In this document: one piece after another, positions 27,912 to 37,121 of the stretch
Layout of the letters: each line of letters begins with the position of its first letter
Numbering within the stretch: position 1 is the stretch's first letter
Assembly: GCA_903871935.1 (NCBI GenBank)
Contig: CAIQIQ010000038.1
Span: forward strand, 61,400 to 125,399
Length of the DNA stretch: 64,000 nucleotides
Source of the DNA: an uncultured Phycisphaerales bacterium
GTDB lineage: Bacteria > Planctomycetota > Phycisphaerae > Tepidisphaerales > Tepidisphaeraceae
Direction of reading: 5' to 3'
Translations under genes and position numbers: made by a program
Notes under the pieces: model-generated
Told to the model about the DNA's origin: nothing
Databases searched by the model: none
Seen by the model: the letters and a program-made list of their open reading frames with translations, nothing else

Positions 27912-28136
27912 ATGCCGCATCTTCCAGTTATCAGTGGCCGCCAAGCCCGTAAAGTCTTTGAAAAAGCTGGCTGGCATTTTAACCGACAGCGTGGAAGTCA
28001 CATGGTGCTAATAAAGGCCGGCCTGCCGGTAAACCTATCCGTACCCGATCATCGGGAACTGGATCGTGGTTTACTACGAGGGCTGATTCGAGATGCAGGA
28101 TTGACGGTTGATCAATTCATGGAATTACTCGACTAA
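27912..28136 (+). CDS. hicA: HicA family mRNA interferase toxin
   Basis: A 74-residue protein of YcfA/HicA type: the dsRBD-like fold is seen in ARKVFEKAGWHFNRQRGSHM with the catalytic His in GSHMVL, followed by VPDHRELDRGLLRGLIRDAG. It cleaves mRNA ribosome-independently in known members. The order hicB-hicA is the less common one. Confidence 0.93.
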   Translation: MPHLPVISGRQARKVFEKAGWHFNRQRGSHMVLIKAGLPVNLSVPDHRELDRGLLRGLIRDAGLTVDQFMELLD

Positions 28137-28281
28137 CGTCAGGAAAGGAAAGAGGCATAATGGTTGTATTGGGGTGGCAGGGGCGCGCGCATGGGGCCGG
28201 CCTGGGTGGCCGGATCAACCACAACAGTTGGATTGGCTTGGGTTGACGCATCGATTTCTGCCCCGCTACATGGACTCATGC

Positions 28282-28875
28282 CTAAGCCGTCGATTTCAGG
28301 CGGGTCCTCCTGCGCACGAGCCGCTGACCCTGATCGGGGCTCTGGTCCTTCTTCTGCCGTGGCAACAACCACCCGATGATCTGAAGGAGCGCCGCCGTTC
28401 CCAAGCCTATGTAGATGCCCACGAAGGCGCGATCGCGTTCGGTTTGCGCGTTGCCGCCACCGCTGAGCAGGATGCAGTTGCGTGTCACGGTGATGCCCTG
28501 CTGACCCATGGCGCGAACCATACTGGAGCCAACGCCACGACCGAAGGGAACGGTGCCTTCGCAGGAACTTCCCGGTGAGTCATCTTGGCGCTTGAGTTGC
28601 TGAATGCGGACCTGCATGAGAACAGCCACTGGATCACCAGACTGCCATCCGTCAGAAACGACCGGGATGATGGATGTGCCCTGATCGTCGATGGTTGCCC
28701 CTCTGCTCCACAGAGCGCGGCAGTCTCTGAGTTTCAGCCACACGCCCGCCGCATTGGCGCCTTGTTCGAGATCCCGTGCCGCGATCTGCGTCTGGTGGAT
28801 GCCCCAAACACGATACAGAGACCAGAACCCATAGACCAGCATGAAGATTGTGGCGAACAGGAGTTTGAGACGCAT
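28282..28875 (-). CDS. Membrane protein, unknown
   Basis: A 197-residue protein with one N-terminal transmembrane helix (LLFATIFMLVYGFWSLYRVW), an exported middle of about 130 residues with four Cys, a second helix near the C-terminus (GIYIGLGTAALLQIIGWLLP) and a basic tail. No family is recognised. The Met at 28875 is chosen because the helix follows directly. It is the gene upstream of hicBA in the opposite sense and is unrelated to the nuo genes. Confidence 0.6.
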   Translation of the reverse strand: MRLKLLFATIFMLVYGFWSLYRVWGIHQTQIAARDLEQGANAAGVWLKLRDCRALWSRGATIDDQGTSIIPVVSDGWQSGDPVAVLMQVRIQQLKRQDDSPGSSCEGTVPFGRGVGSSMVRAMGQQGITVTRNCILLSGGGNAQTERDRAFVGIYIGLGTAALLQIIGWLLPRQKKDQSPDQGQRLVRRRTRLKSTA

Positions 28876-28986
28876 GCCGGGATGGTACCGGGATCGCACA
28901 AGAAGCCCTATGTGGCAGAGGAACCGCCCATCCCCGGACTCCCAACCCCACCTTCGCGGAACAGAATCTCCTGACAGGTCTGCGGG

Positions 28987-30564
28987 CTATCGCCCGGCAA
29001 CAACCGGCGGTTTGTCTGCAGCGAGCATGCGGCTGCCGCGCTGCGCCATGTGGGTGAAGGGGGAGAAGCCGACGAACATGATGACCAACATAAGGGCGCA
29101 GGCGAAGGCGAGGGCTACGCCGCCGAGTTGCGGGCGGAGCGGGCTTTCATCTTCGCCCTTCTCGAAGTACATGGCCTTTACCACGCGGGCGTAGTAGTAG
29201 GCGCTGATGAAGGTGTTCATGCCAATCACGCCGACCAGAGCCCACCACCAGCCACCATTCTCGGCCAGCGTCCACATCAGGTTCACCTTCGCGGCGAAAC
29301 CGGCGAATGGCGGCATGCCGACGAGGCTGAACATGAAGACGGCCATCAGCAGTGCCAGGAACGGAGAGCGGCGGACCAGGCCGGCATAGGCAGAGAGGTT
29401 CTCGCTGCCGGTTGCCCGGAAGACCAGGGCGGCGACCGTGAAGGCGCCCAGGTTCATGAAGAGGTAAACCGACAGGTAGACGAGGATGGCCTGCATTGGC
29501 TGGTTCATGCCATTCTGCACGATCTGCATATGGTTGGAGACCAGCAGCGAGATGCCGCACATGATGTAGCCGGCGTGGGCGATCGAACTCCATGCGAGCA
29601 GACGCTTAATGTTGGTCTGGGTGAAGGCAGCGGTATTGCCCACGGTCGCCGTCACGGCGCCGATCAGACCAAGGACCATCGCCAGGCCGGTAAGGTTGAC
29701 ATGGCCTTCGGCGAAGCCCAGGGCCCCTGCCACGATCATGCAGACGCGGGTCAGCAGGAGAATCGCAGCACCCTTGGAGGCTACCGACAGGAAGGCAGCG
29801 ACGTCGATGCCAGCGCCCTCGAAGACATCCGGGCACCAGAAGTGCAGCGGCACCACCGAGATCTTGAAGCCCAGGCCGACGATAACTGAGGCGGCCGCGA
29901 AGATCAGCAGCGGCAGCGGCTGGTGGGTGGTGGCAATACCCGCGGCGATGCCGGCCGGGCCGTCCAGTTGCAGCGTGCCGAACATGCCATAGAGCAGCGA
30001 CAGGCCGTAGATCATGAAGGAACTGGAGGCAGCGCCAAAGAGGACGTACTTGAGCGATGCTTCAGCACCGAGCCGGTGCGTCTTGCGGAAGCCGGCGAGC
30101 ACATAGCTGGGCAGGCTGGCGGTCTCCACGGCGATCACCAGCATCAGCAGGTTGGCGGTGGATGACATCAGGCACATGCCCAGGGTCGCGGTCAGAAGCA
30201 GCGTGAAATATTCGGGGGCATCACCTTCGTGCATGGTGTGCATCAGGGAGCTGAGCCACATCAGGATGATGCCGATGGTGAAGATCAGCAGGATCGTCTT
30301 CCAATAGATCGAGACGTGATCGACCAATAGCATGCCGCGGAAACTGCTGCCCACGCTGTCACCTGCGGTCAGGACGGACAGCAGAGCCAGGGCCATGGCT
30401 ATCAGGGCGATGCCAGCGCTGGCGAGGTTGGTCTTGCGGAGCATCAGCGGCGCAAGCAGCACCGCGACAATTCCCCCGATCAGCCAGAGCTCGGGCGCGA
30501 AGGGGCGAAGCTCCTGGTAGGAGGGGATGAACGGAGTGCCGATTGCCAGCAGGTTACCGAGCAT
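28987..30564 (-). CDS. nuoN: NADH-quinone oxidoreductase subunit N
   Basis: A 525-residue polytopic protein of the Mrp-antiporter-like family; GFRKTHRLGAEASLKYVLFG, NIKRLLAWSSIAHAGYIMCG and SPFLALLMAVFMFSLVGMPP are NuoN hallmarks, with the key Lys residues of the proton channel. It is the last membrane subunit of complex I in this cluster and lies 9 bp after nuoM. It contributes one proton-pumping unit. Confidence 0.97.
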   Translation of the reverse strand: MLGNLLAIGTPFIPSYQELRPFAPELWLIGGIVAVLLAPLMLRKTNLASAGIALIAMALALLSVLTAGDSVGSSFRGMLLVDHVSIYWKTILLIFTIGIILMWLSSLMHTMHEGDAPEYFTLLLTATLGMCLMSSTANLLMLVIAVETASLPSYVLAGFRKTHRLGAEASLKYVLFGAASSSFMIYGLSLLYGMFGTLQLDGPAGIAAGIATTHQPLPLLIFAAASVIVGLGFKISVVPLHFWCPDVFEGAGIDVAAFLSVASKGAAILLLTRVCMIVAGALGFAEGHVNLTGLAMVLGLIGAVTATVGNTAAFTQTNIKRLLAWSSIAHAGYIMCGISLLVSNHMQIVQNGMNQPMQAILVYLSVYLFMNLGAFTVAALVFRATGSENLSAYAGLVRRSPFLALLMAVFMFSLVGMPPFAGFAAKVNLMWTLAENGGWWWALVGVIGMNTFISAYYYARVVKAMYFEKGEDESPLRPQLGGVALAFACALMLVIMFVGFSPFTHMAQRGSRMLAADKPPVVAGR

Positions 30565-30573
30565 AGCGCCTTT

Positions 30574-32196
30574 CTACTTCGCCAGCACCGTCATGACGGC
30601 CGCCACAGTATTGTCGGTCATCATGAAGAACATCATTCCAGGGAGCACGCCCAGCAGAATCGCCATGATCGTCAGTGGAGTCAGGATGGTGATCTCCCGG
30701 GCATCCACTTCAGGGAAGCTCTTGTACTCGGCCTTCTCGGGGCCGAAGTAGACCCGTTGAATGGTCCAGAGCATGTAGCCGGCCGTCAAAACCACGCCAA
30801 AGCAGGAAATAACGGCCAAGGTATAGACGCTGGTCAGGTACGATGACAGCGCCGCGGGGCTTTGGGCGCTGAAGTATTGGTAGAGGATGCTGGTGGGCTT
30901 GGCAGCGGCGAAGGCGCCAAGAAGGACCATCACCTCGCCGATGAATCCGCAGAGCCCGGGCAGGCCGAGGTTGGCGAACATGGAGACGGTGGAGAAACCG
31001 GTATAGACCGGCATGGTCTGGGCCAGGCCGCCGAAACGATTCAGGTCGCGATGGTGTGCCCGTTCATAGACCACGCCGACGATAAAGAACATCGCCGCGC
31101 TGGTTATGCCGTGGGCGACCATCATGAACAGGGCGCCATTGATGGATGCGGTGGTCATCACGGCCGCCCCGAGAACGACAAAGCCCATATGCGACACGGA
31201 TGAGTACGCGACGAGCTTCTTGAAATCGGTCTGGGCCATGGCACAGAGTGCGCCGTAGATGATGCTGACCACGCCGATGATGGCAATGAGCAGCCAGAAA
31301 TGCCGGGCGGCCTCGGGAAACAGCGGATAGGCGATCCGGAAGATGCCATAGCCACCCATCTTCAGGAGGATGGCGGCAAGGATCATTGAGATCGGGGTGG
31401 GAGCCTCAACGTGGGCATCGGGCAACCATGTGTGGAAGGGAACGGCCGGCACCTTGATCAGGAAGCCGAGCATGGAGAGCAGGAAGAAGATCGGGGCGGC
31501 AGCGCGGAAGGCGGTCTGGCCGTTCATCAGCGCTGACTGCATTTGGGGTGAGGCCATGCGGATCAGGTCGAAGGTGCCCTGGTGATCTACGGTGGACTGT
31601 TGTGTGAAGAGGTACATGCCGATCATCACGATCAGCAGGCCAACCGAACCAACCAGGGTATAGAGGAAGAACTTGATCGCCGCGTACTCTTTCCTCGGGC
31701 CGCCCCAGATACCGATCAGGAAGTACATCGGCAGCAGGGAGATCTCAAAGAACACGTAGAACAGGAAGAAGTCGAGCGAGAGGAACACGCCCATGATCCC
31801 CATCTCAAGGATGAGGAAAAGCGTGAAGTATCCCTTGGTCATCTTTTCGATGTTCCAGGAGGCGAGACAGGCCAGCACGCAGATGAAACTGGAGAGCAGC
31901 ACCAGGGGCAGAGACAGGCCGTCCATGCCGACGTAATACTCGATGTTGAAGGCGGTGATCCACGGCACACGGGTGATGAGCTGCACCACACCGCCATTAC
32001 CGCCGGCATAGATGCCGGCACTGCTCCAGTCGTACAGGCCCACCAGCGGCAGCGATAGCACGAAGATCACCAGCGTGGTCGCCAGCGCTATCCAGCGTGT
32101 CTCGTTGCGGTTGCGAGCGAGCATGGTCAGCACCGCGCCCACCAACGGCAGGAAGATCAGGATACTCAGCAGATATTGTTTGAGAAACTCGACCAT
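30574..32196 (-). CDS. nuoM: NADH-quinone oxidoreductase subunit M
   Basis: A 540-residue antiporter-like subunit. It has EMGIMGVFLSLDFFLFYVFF with the conserved Glu, the block VPFHTWLPDAHVEAPTPISM, and KKLVAYSSVSHMGFVVLGAA. Length and motif order match NuoM. It sits between nuoL and nuoN on the same strand, 43 bp from nuoL. Confidence 0.97.
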   Translation of the reverse strand: MVEFLKQYLLSILIFLPLVGAVLTMLARNRNETRWIALATTLVIFVLSLPLVGLYDWSSAGIYAGGNGGVVQLITRVPWITAFNIEYYVGMDGLSLPLVLLSSFICVLACLASWNIEKMTKGYFTLFLILEMGIMGVFLSLDFFLFYVFFEISLLPMYFLIGIWGGPRKEYAAIKFFLYTLVGSVGLLIVMIGMYLFTQQSTVDHQGTFDLIRMASPQMQSALMNGQTAFRAAAPIFFLLSMLGFLIKVPAVPFHTWLPDAHVEAPTPISMILAAILLKMGGYGIFRIAYPLFPEAARHFWLLIAIIGVVSIIYGALCAMAQTDFKKLVAYSSVSHMGFVVLGAAVMTTASINGALFMMVAHGITSAAMFFIVGVVYERAHHRDLNRFGGLAQTMPVYTGFSTVSMFANLGLPGLCGFIGEVMVLLGAFAAAKPTSILYQYFSAQSPAALSSYLTSVYTLAVISCFGVVLTAGYMLWTIQRVYFGPEKAEYKSFPEVDAREITILTPLTIMAILLGVLPGMMFFMMTDNTVAAVMTVLAK

Positions 32197-32239
32197 AACT
32201 TGTCGTCTCGCTTTTTGGCTCGCAGCCGATGCATCTGCA

Positions 32240-34438
32240 TCACCGCAGATACAGCGCCATCGCTACCACCAGACCTGCTGCCAGCGACAGCAACATGATC
32301 GTCACGTATCCACGCAAGCGTCCGCTCTGCAGTCCGCGGGCCACCGCCCCAACGGACCACGCCAGTTTGCCGCTGCCGATGACGGCGCCGTCAACCACGT
32401 ACTTGTCATAGATGCCGGAGATACTGGCAAGGATCCGGCCGGCCCAACCGATGGCATTGACCACCATGTCAATCACGTACTTGTCAAAAGCGCCGCAGAG
32501 GCTGGAGATCATGCGAACGCCGCCGACAAAGACCGAATTATACAACTCGTCGAAGAACATCTTGCGACGAAGGAAAGTGTGCATCGCCCGGAATGGGGCA
32601 AACTGCATCAGCTTGTCGGTGTAGTAGTAGCCGCGGACGAAGATGGCGAAGGCGGCGCCCATGCCGACGAGGAAGGCCCCGGTGACATACCAGAGCACCA
32701 GATGGTGGGCGCTTTCCAAGGCATCATCGGGGTGCCCCGCCGCGGCGGTTTCACCTGCAGGTTCGCCGGGAGATGTCTCCATGGATTCGACCTCACCGGG
32801 AAGATGCTGCTGGTAGGCGGTATCAAAGCCGACGTATTTTCCTTGCGTGTCGCAGATGGCAGCGGTTTCCCTGATCGTATTCCGCAGCATGGTCTGCACA
32901 GAAATTTTGCCGCCAAAGATGCTCAGAGCGGCCAACACAACCAGCGGCGCCCAGAGCATGGGCGATTCGTGGGCGTGATCGTGCAGGTGGTGATTGCGCG
33001 GCTTGCCGGCGAAGGTCAGGGTCCAGCAGCGCATCATGTAGAAGGCCGTGAGGTAGGCGATGCCGGTGGGGATGATGAAGAAGAGCCAGTACCAACTGTT
33101 GTGCATTGCCTCAGCATGCGACCGAGCAAACATCGCCGCGTGAACGAGGATGGTGTCCTTGCTGAAGTAGCCGCTGAAGAACGGGAAGCCGGCGATCGCC
33201 AGCACGCCCACCAGGAAGGTACCGGCGGTAAACGGAATCTTCCGCCAGAGACCGCCGTATTGCGGCAGTTCCTGCTCATGGTGGGCGGCGTGGATCACCG
33301 AGCCAGAACCCAGAAACAGCAGGGCCTTGAAGAAGGCATGGGTGATCAGGTGGAAGAGCGCTCCCATCCAGCTTCCCAGGCCCATGGCCAGGACCATGTA
33401 GCCAAGCTGGGAAACAGTCGAGTAGGCAAGAACCTTCTTGATGTCGCTTTGCGCAAGAGCGATCAGGGCGGCGATGGTGGCGGTGATCAATCCGATGATG
33501 GCAACCACCATCTTGGCATCAGGGGTGAGGATCGGGAAGATTCGTCCAACCAGGTAGACACCAGCCGCCACCATGGTGGCGGCGTGGATCAGGGCCGACA
33601 CCGGCGTCGGACCTTCCATCGCATCAGGGAGCCATACATGCAGCGGGAACTGAGCGCTCTTGCCTATTGCGCCGCAGAACAGGCCGATGCCCATGATCGT
33701 CAACATGGTGGCGGGGAAGACCACGCCGCCAGCAATGGCGATATCGCCGCCCTGCCCGGCCGACCCCAGCACCCGCCAGAGAGTCGGCAGCGACGCATTG
33801 CCCATGTAGATGAAGAGGATGCCAAAGCCGATCAGGAAGCCAAAATCGCCAACGCGATTGGCGACAAATGCCTTGATGGCAGCGTTGGAGGCGCTTTTCT
33901 TCTCCCACCAGAATCCGATAAGGAGATAGGAGCACAAGCCGACCAGTTCCCAGAAGACGAACAGTTGCAGGATCGTTCCGCCGATCACCAGGCCGAGCAT
34001 CGAGAAGCAGAACAGGCCGAGATAGGTAAAGAAACGAGGGAAGCGTGGATCTTCTTCCATGTACTTAATGGAGAAGATATGGACGCAGGTCGACACCAAG
34101 GTGACCATGGCGAACATGATCACTGTCAGGCTGTCAACGTAGAGGCCCATGTCCATGTAGCCTGCGGTTTGTTGGCTGATCCCCAGGCCGGTGGGAATCC
34201 AGGGAAAGGAAATGGCAATCGGCTTGATGCCGGCCTCCCAGTGTGCCTCACCGCTGCCGCCCCCTCCCAGCCACGAGATCATCGCGATCACCGAGCAGAC
34301 GAAGCTGGCGCCGATGGCGGCGGTACCGATGTAGCCGGCAAGCGGGTTGCCCAGACGCTTGCCCCAGAACATAAGCACCACGAAGGATGCCAGGGGCAAG
34401 AGTGTCGCAACCAGAAGCAGTAAGGCCGGTAACGGCAT
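32240..34438 (-). CDS. nuoL: NADH-quinone oxidoreductase subunit L
   Basis: A 732-residue subunit, longer than the usual 610-650 because of a charged insert rich in Glu/Pro/Ala around residues 540-585 (PGEPAGETAAAGHPDDALES). NuoL motifs are FWELVGLCSYLLIGFWWEKK, FPLHVWLPDAMEGPTPVSAL and KKVLAYSTVSQLGYMVLAMG. The long C-terminal lateral helix region follows the insert. It forms the distal proton channel of complex I. It is 9 bp from nuoK. Confidence 0.97.
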   Translation of the reverse strand: MPLPALLLLVATLLPLASFVVLMFWGKRLGNPLAGYIGTAAIGASFVCSVIAMISWLGGGGSGEAHWEAGIKPIAISFPWIPTGLGISQQTAGYMDMGLYVDSLTVIMFAMVTLVSTCVHIFSIKYMEEDPRFPRFFTYLGLFCFSMLGLVIGGTILQLFVFWELVGLCSYLLIGFWWEKKSASNAAIKAFVANRVGDFGFLIGFGILFIYMGNASLPTLWRVLGSAGQGGDIAIAGGVVFPATMLTIMGIGLFCGAIGKSAQFPLHVWLPDAMEGPTPVSALIHAATMVAAGVYLVGRIFPILTPDAKMVVAIIGLITATIAALIALAQSDIKKVLAYSTVSQLGYMVLAMGLGSWMGALFHLITHAFFKALLFLGSGSVIHAAHHEQELPQYGGLWRKIPFTAGTFLVGVLAIAGFPFFSGYFSKDTILVHAAMFARSHAEAMHNSWYWLFFIIPTGIAYLTAFYMMRCWTLTFAGKPRNHHLHDHAHESPMLWAPLVVLAALSIFGGKISVQTMLRNTIRETAAICDTQGKYVGFDTAYQQHLPGEVESMETSPGEPAGETAAAGHPDDALESAHHLVLWYVTGAFLVGMGAAFAIFVRGYYYTDKLMQFAPFRAMHTFLRRKMFFDELYNSVFVGGVRMISSLCGAFDKYVIDMVVNAIGWAGRILASISGIYDKYVVDGAVIGSGKLAWSVGAVARGLQSGRLRGYVTIMLLSLAAGLVVAMALYLR

Positions 34439-34447
34439 CGCTTTTCT

Positions 34448-34762
34448 CTAACCTTTCAGGTTATCGCCACGCTCCACGTCGACCGTGGAGAAATTGTTAT
34501 AGAAGTTCAGGAATATCGCCAGCGCCACCGCCGCCTCGGCCGCCGCCAGCACGATCACGAAGATCGCGAAGATCTGTCCGTCCAGGTTCCCGCTCGCATT
34601 TGCGTTATATCGATTGAACGCGACAAGATTCACATTCGCGGCATTGAGGATCAGTTCAACGCCCAGCAGAATGCCGATGGCGTTGCGTTTCAGAAGAATC
34701 GTTCCGACGCCGCAGCACATCATGATCGCGGCGACAATCAGGTAATGGGGCAGACCGACCAT
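34448..34762 (-). CDS. nuoK: NADH-quinone oxidoreductase subunit K
   Basis: A 104-residue three-helix protein with the conserved Glu in IGILLGVELILNAANVNLVA and a second in VLAAAEAAVALAIFLNFY. Size and motif fit NuoK exactly. It starts 1 bp after nuoJ ends. Confidence 0.96.
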   Translation of the reverse strand: MVGLPHYLIVAAIMMCCGVGTILLKRNAIGILLGVELILNAANVNLVAFNRYNANASGNLDGQIFAIFVIVLAAAEAAVALAIFLNFYNNFSTVDVERGDNLKG

Positions 34763-34763
34763 A

Positions 34764-35342
34764 CTATTGGCCCTCCCCTTCGCGCCGGCGGCCTTTTGCC
34801 AGGTATGCAGCGCCGATCATCACGGCCAGCAGCAGCACACTGATCAACTCAAAGGGCACCAGGTAGTCACCCAAGAGCGCCTCGCCGAGGGTTTGGATCG
34901 CATAGGTATTGCCGCTGGTGACAACCCGATCGGCCATGCCACTGCGCAGAATCGCGGTAATCAGGACCGTGGCGAGCATCGCCACCAGACCACTTCCGAC
35001 CACCACTTCCAGCCGCTTGGGGCGATAAAGCTGGAAAGTTGAATTGTTCGTCAGCATCACACCGAAGATGATCAGTACGAGCGTGCCACCAGCGTAGACC
35101 ACCAACTGCACGGCGGCGAGGAACTCGGCGTGCATACCCAGGTATAGCCCGGCGACACCCAGCAGCGCCATCAGCAGGCAGACCGCGGTGCGAACGATGT
35201 TGCGGGAGACCATCACGCCAATGGCCGACCCGACGGCCATCGCCGCGAATACATAGAAAAGCGCCGTGTTGATGAGAGCGGTTGCGCCGTCAGGGGCGCC
35301 AGCGGAATTCTGGGCCAGGATTGCGAGAGTCGTATTCATCAA
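34764..35342 (-). CDS. nuoJ: NADH-quinone oxidoreductase subunit J
   Basis: A 192-residue, five-helix protein; AVQLVVYAGGTLVLIIFGVM is the characteristic NuoJ motif with the pi-bulge region. The start overlaps the nuoH stop by 4 bases, whereas in the standard nuo order nuoI stands between them. It belongs to the E-channel of the membrane arm. Confidence 0.95.
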   Translation of the reverse strand: MMNTTLAILAQNSAGAPDGATALINTALFYVFAAMAVGSAIGVMVSRNIVRTAVCLLMALLGVAGLYLGMHAEFLAAVQLVVYAGGTLVLIIFGVMLTNNSTFQLYRPKRLEVVVGSGLVAMLATVLITAILRSGMADRVVTSGNTYAIQTLGEALLGDYLVPFELISVLLLAVMIGAAYLAKGRRREGEGQ

Positions 35343-36637
35343 ACGACCTCCGCAATCGGTTCCGCTTCACTCAGGCGGGGGCGTACGGTCTTGCGAGTGA
35401 ACCAGGCATATGCCACCCAGCCAATCAGTGAGCCCTTGATCGCTATTACCAGGATGGCCAGGAGCCCCTGAGTGATCAAGGCACCGGTCGCCCCGGCCTT
35501 CTGCCAGTCGGCGACACTCCAAGGGTTATAGGTCGCCCAGGGCATTCCAACGGTATCGGGTACAATCAGCGGCCAGATCGCCCCGCCCAAGAGCAGGATG
35601 CACGCGATCGGCAACAGCACCTTCACACAGGTGTAGAGAACCTGGTCGATTCGCGGGCGGGGCAGTGTCCAGCGGAGCCACATCTGCACCAGAACGATTC
35701 CACACGCTTTGAGCACAAAGATGGCCGAGCCGATGCAGTTCAGCGCGATCAGGCCCATATCGAACTGCTCTTTGGACCACTTTGCGTGGTAGTAGCCAAT
35801 CAGCCCGAACGGATCGTTCCACCCGCCGAGGAAGGTTGCCACCTGTATGGCGCCGACAACAAACATCGCGGCGTATTCCGCGAAGAAGAACATCGAAAAG
35901 CGCAGTCCGGAATACTCGGTGTGGAACCCGGCGACCAGTTCGGATTCGGATTCGGGCAGATCAAACGGCGCCCGTTTGTTCGATGCCAGCGACGCGATGA
36001 AGTAGACGAAGAACGCAAGGAAGACAAAAGGATTGCGGCAGATCAGCCAGGTGTGAATACCGCCGGATTGGATCTTCCCCAATTCGACCATATTCAGTGT
36101 GCCGGCCGCCATGACGGCGACGATGATCGAGATGCCAAGAGGGATCTCATAGGAGACCATCTGGCAGGCCTCGCGCATGGCCCCGTAGATCGACCATTTG
36201 TTGTTGCTGGCCCAGCCGGCCAGGATCACGCCCATGATCTCAACCGAGAGGATCGCCAATATCCAGAACAGCCCGCTGGAAACGCGCGGTTCGTAGGTGA
36301 AATCCTGGGCAAAAGGCAACGCCATGAACGCCGCAAACACTGGCGCAAACGCGAGATAGGGCGCAAGGCGGAAAAGCACAGCATCGGCATTCGCCGGGAT
36401 CAGATCCTCTTTAAGGATCAGCTTGATTCCATCGGCGACGGACTGGAACAATCCAAAGGGACCGACGCGGTTGGGACCTGGCCGGCACTGCATTCGCCCC
36501 GCGACCCGGCGTTCCCCCCAGATCGCCAGCATGGCGAACACCGACATGAACGGCAGAAACACGAGCAGGATCAGCGCAACGTTCCATAGCAAACCGGCCA
36601 TCGAGCCCGGCTCGCCGTGAAACAGCACGCGCTGCAT
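35339..36637 (-). CDS. nuoH: NADH-quinone oxidoreductase subunit H
   Basis: A roughly 430-residue subunit with about eight to nine helices. ERRVAGRMQCRPGPNRVGPF and the block FDLPESESELVAGFHTEYSG, forming the quinone cavity, are diagnostic. The start is unsure: Met at 36637 is used; a Met at 36601, GTG at 36655 and Met at 36739 are in frame, none with a strong ribosome site. It is the first gene of the membrane-arm cluster; no nuoA-G or nuoI is present nearby. Confidence 0.95.
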   Translation of the reverse strand: MQRVLFHGEPGSMAGLLWNVALILLVFLPFMSVFAMLAIWGERRVAGRMQCRPGPNRVGPFGLFQSVADGIKLILKEDLIPANADAVLFRLAPYLAFAPVFAAFMALPFAQDFTYEPRVSSGLFWILAILSVEIMGVILAGWASNNKWSIYGAMREACQMVSYEIPLGISIIVAVMAAGTLNMVELGKIQSGGIHTWLICRNPFVFLAFFVYFIASLASNKRAPFDLPESESELVAGFHTEYSGLRFSMFFFAEYAAMFVVGAIQVATFLGGWNDPFGLIGYYHAKWSKEQFDMGLIALNCIGSAIFVLKACGIVLVQMWLRWTLPRPRIDQVLYTCVKVLLPIACILLLGGAIWPLIVPDTVGMPWATYNPWSVADWQKAGATGALITQGLLAILVIAIKGSLIGWVAYAWFTRKTVRPRLSEAEPIAEVV

Positions 36638-37005
36638 CAGGGTAGGCGTGTCCACTTGCCTTATCTGTACTCCGCGAAACCCCCACGGCGATGCGGAAGC
36701 ATCCCCGGGCGGTTCCGTCCGCTTGCCCACGCCCGGCACATCTCCAGAACCTCACGCTCAGAACCGAAAGCAATCGCTTCCGCGAGATGCGATACCGCAT
36801 CCCGATTTGCAGGGCGAGCCGCGTTTTGTACTGGTGGTATCCAAGAGTGTCAAGACAAAAGACATGGCAGCTGCGAGAAACAGGACTAACGTCGCCAGAG
36901 GTTTTACCAAGTACTGAGACCCTATGGCCATAACGACCATAAACTGGCTTGTGCATAGGACTTGCGCATTAAGGCATGGTTCGCTTCGAACACAGACTAC
37001 GCAGC
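36638..37005. other. Non-coding stretch upstream of nuoH
   Basis: About 370 bp between nuoH and the promoter of the DksA-like gene. No convincing gene, tRNA or repeat was seen. It should hold the promoter for the nuo cluster, but no clear -35/-10 pair on the minus strand was found. Confidence 0.5.
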
Positions 37006-37034
37006 TTGACACCGGCTGCTGTTGCTAATATTCT
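37006..37034 (+). promoter_or_regulatory. Sigma-70-like promoter for the DksA-like gene
   Basis: TTGACA at 37006-37011, a 17-base spacer and TATTCT at 37029-37034, about 88 bp before the GTG start at 37122. The -35 box is perfect and the spacing ideal; the -10 box is moderate. Confidence 0.45.
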
Positions 37035-37121
37035 GGTTGGGCTTTGCTTGAATGCCCTCAGGCAAGCCTTTGCCCGAGTGGGCATGTTCGATTAGTGCGT
37101 TCGTGAAAGGAGCGGGCTTCG

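Noticed and set aside
32012..34423. A long open frame of 803 codons on the plus strand opposite nuoL
   Set aside because: It is antisense to a well-supported nuoL gene, has low-complexity His/Gly/Asp composition and no known motifs; typical of GC-rich shadow frames.
35786..36589. A 267-codon open frame on the plus strand opposite nuoH
   Set aside because: Antisense to nuoH and without motifs.
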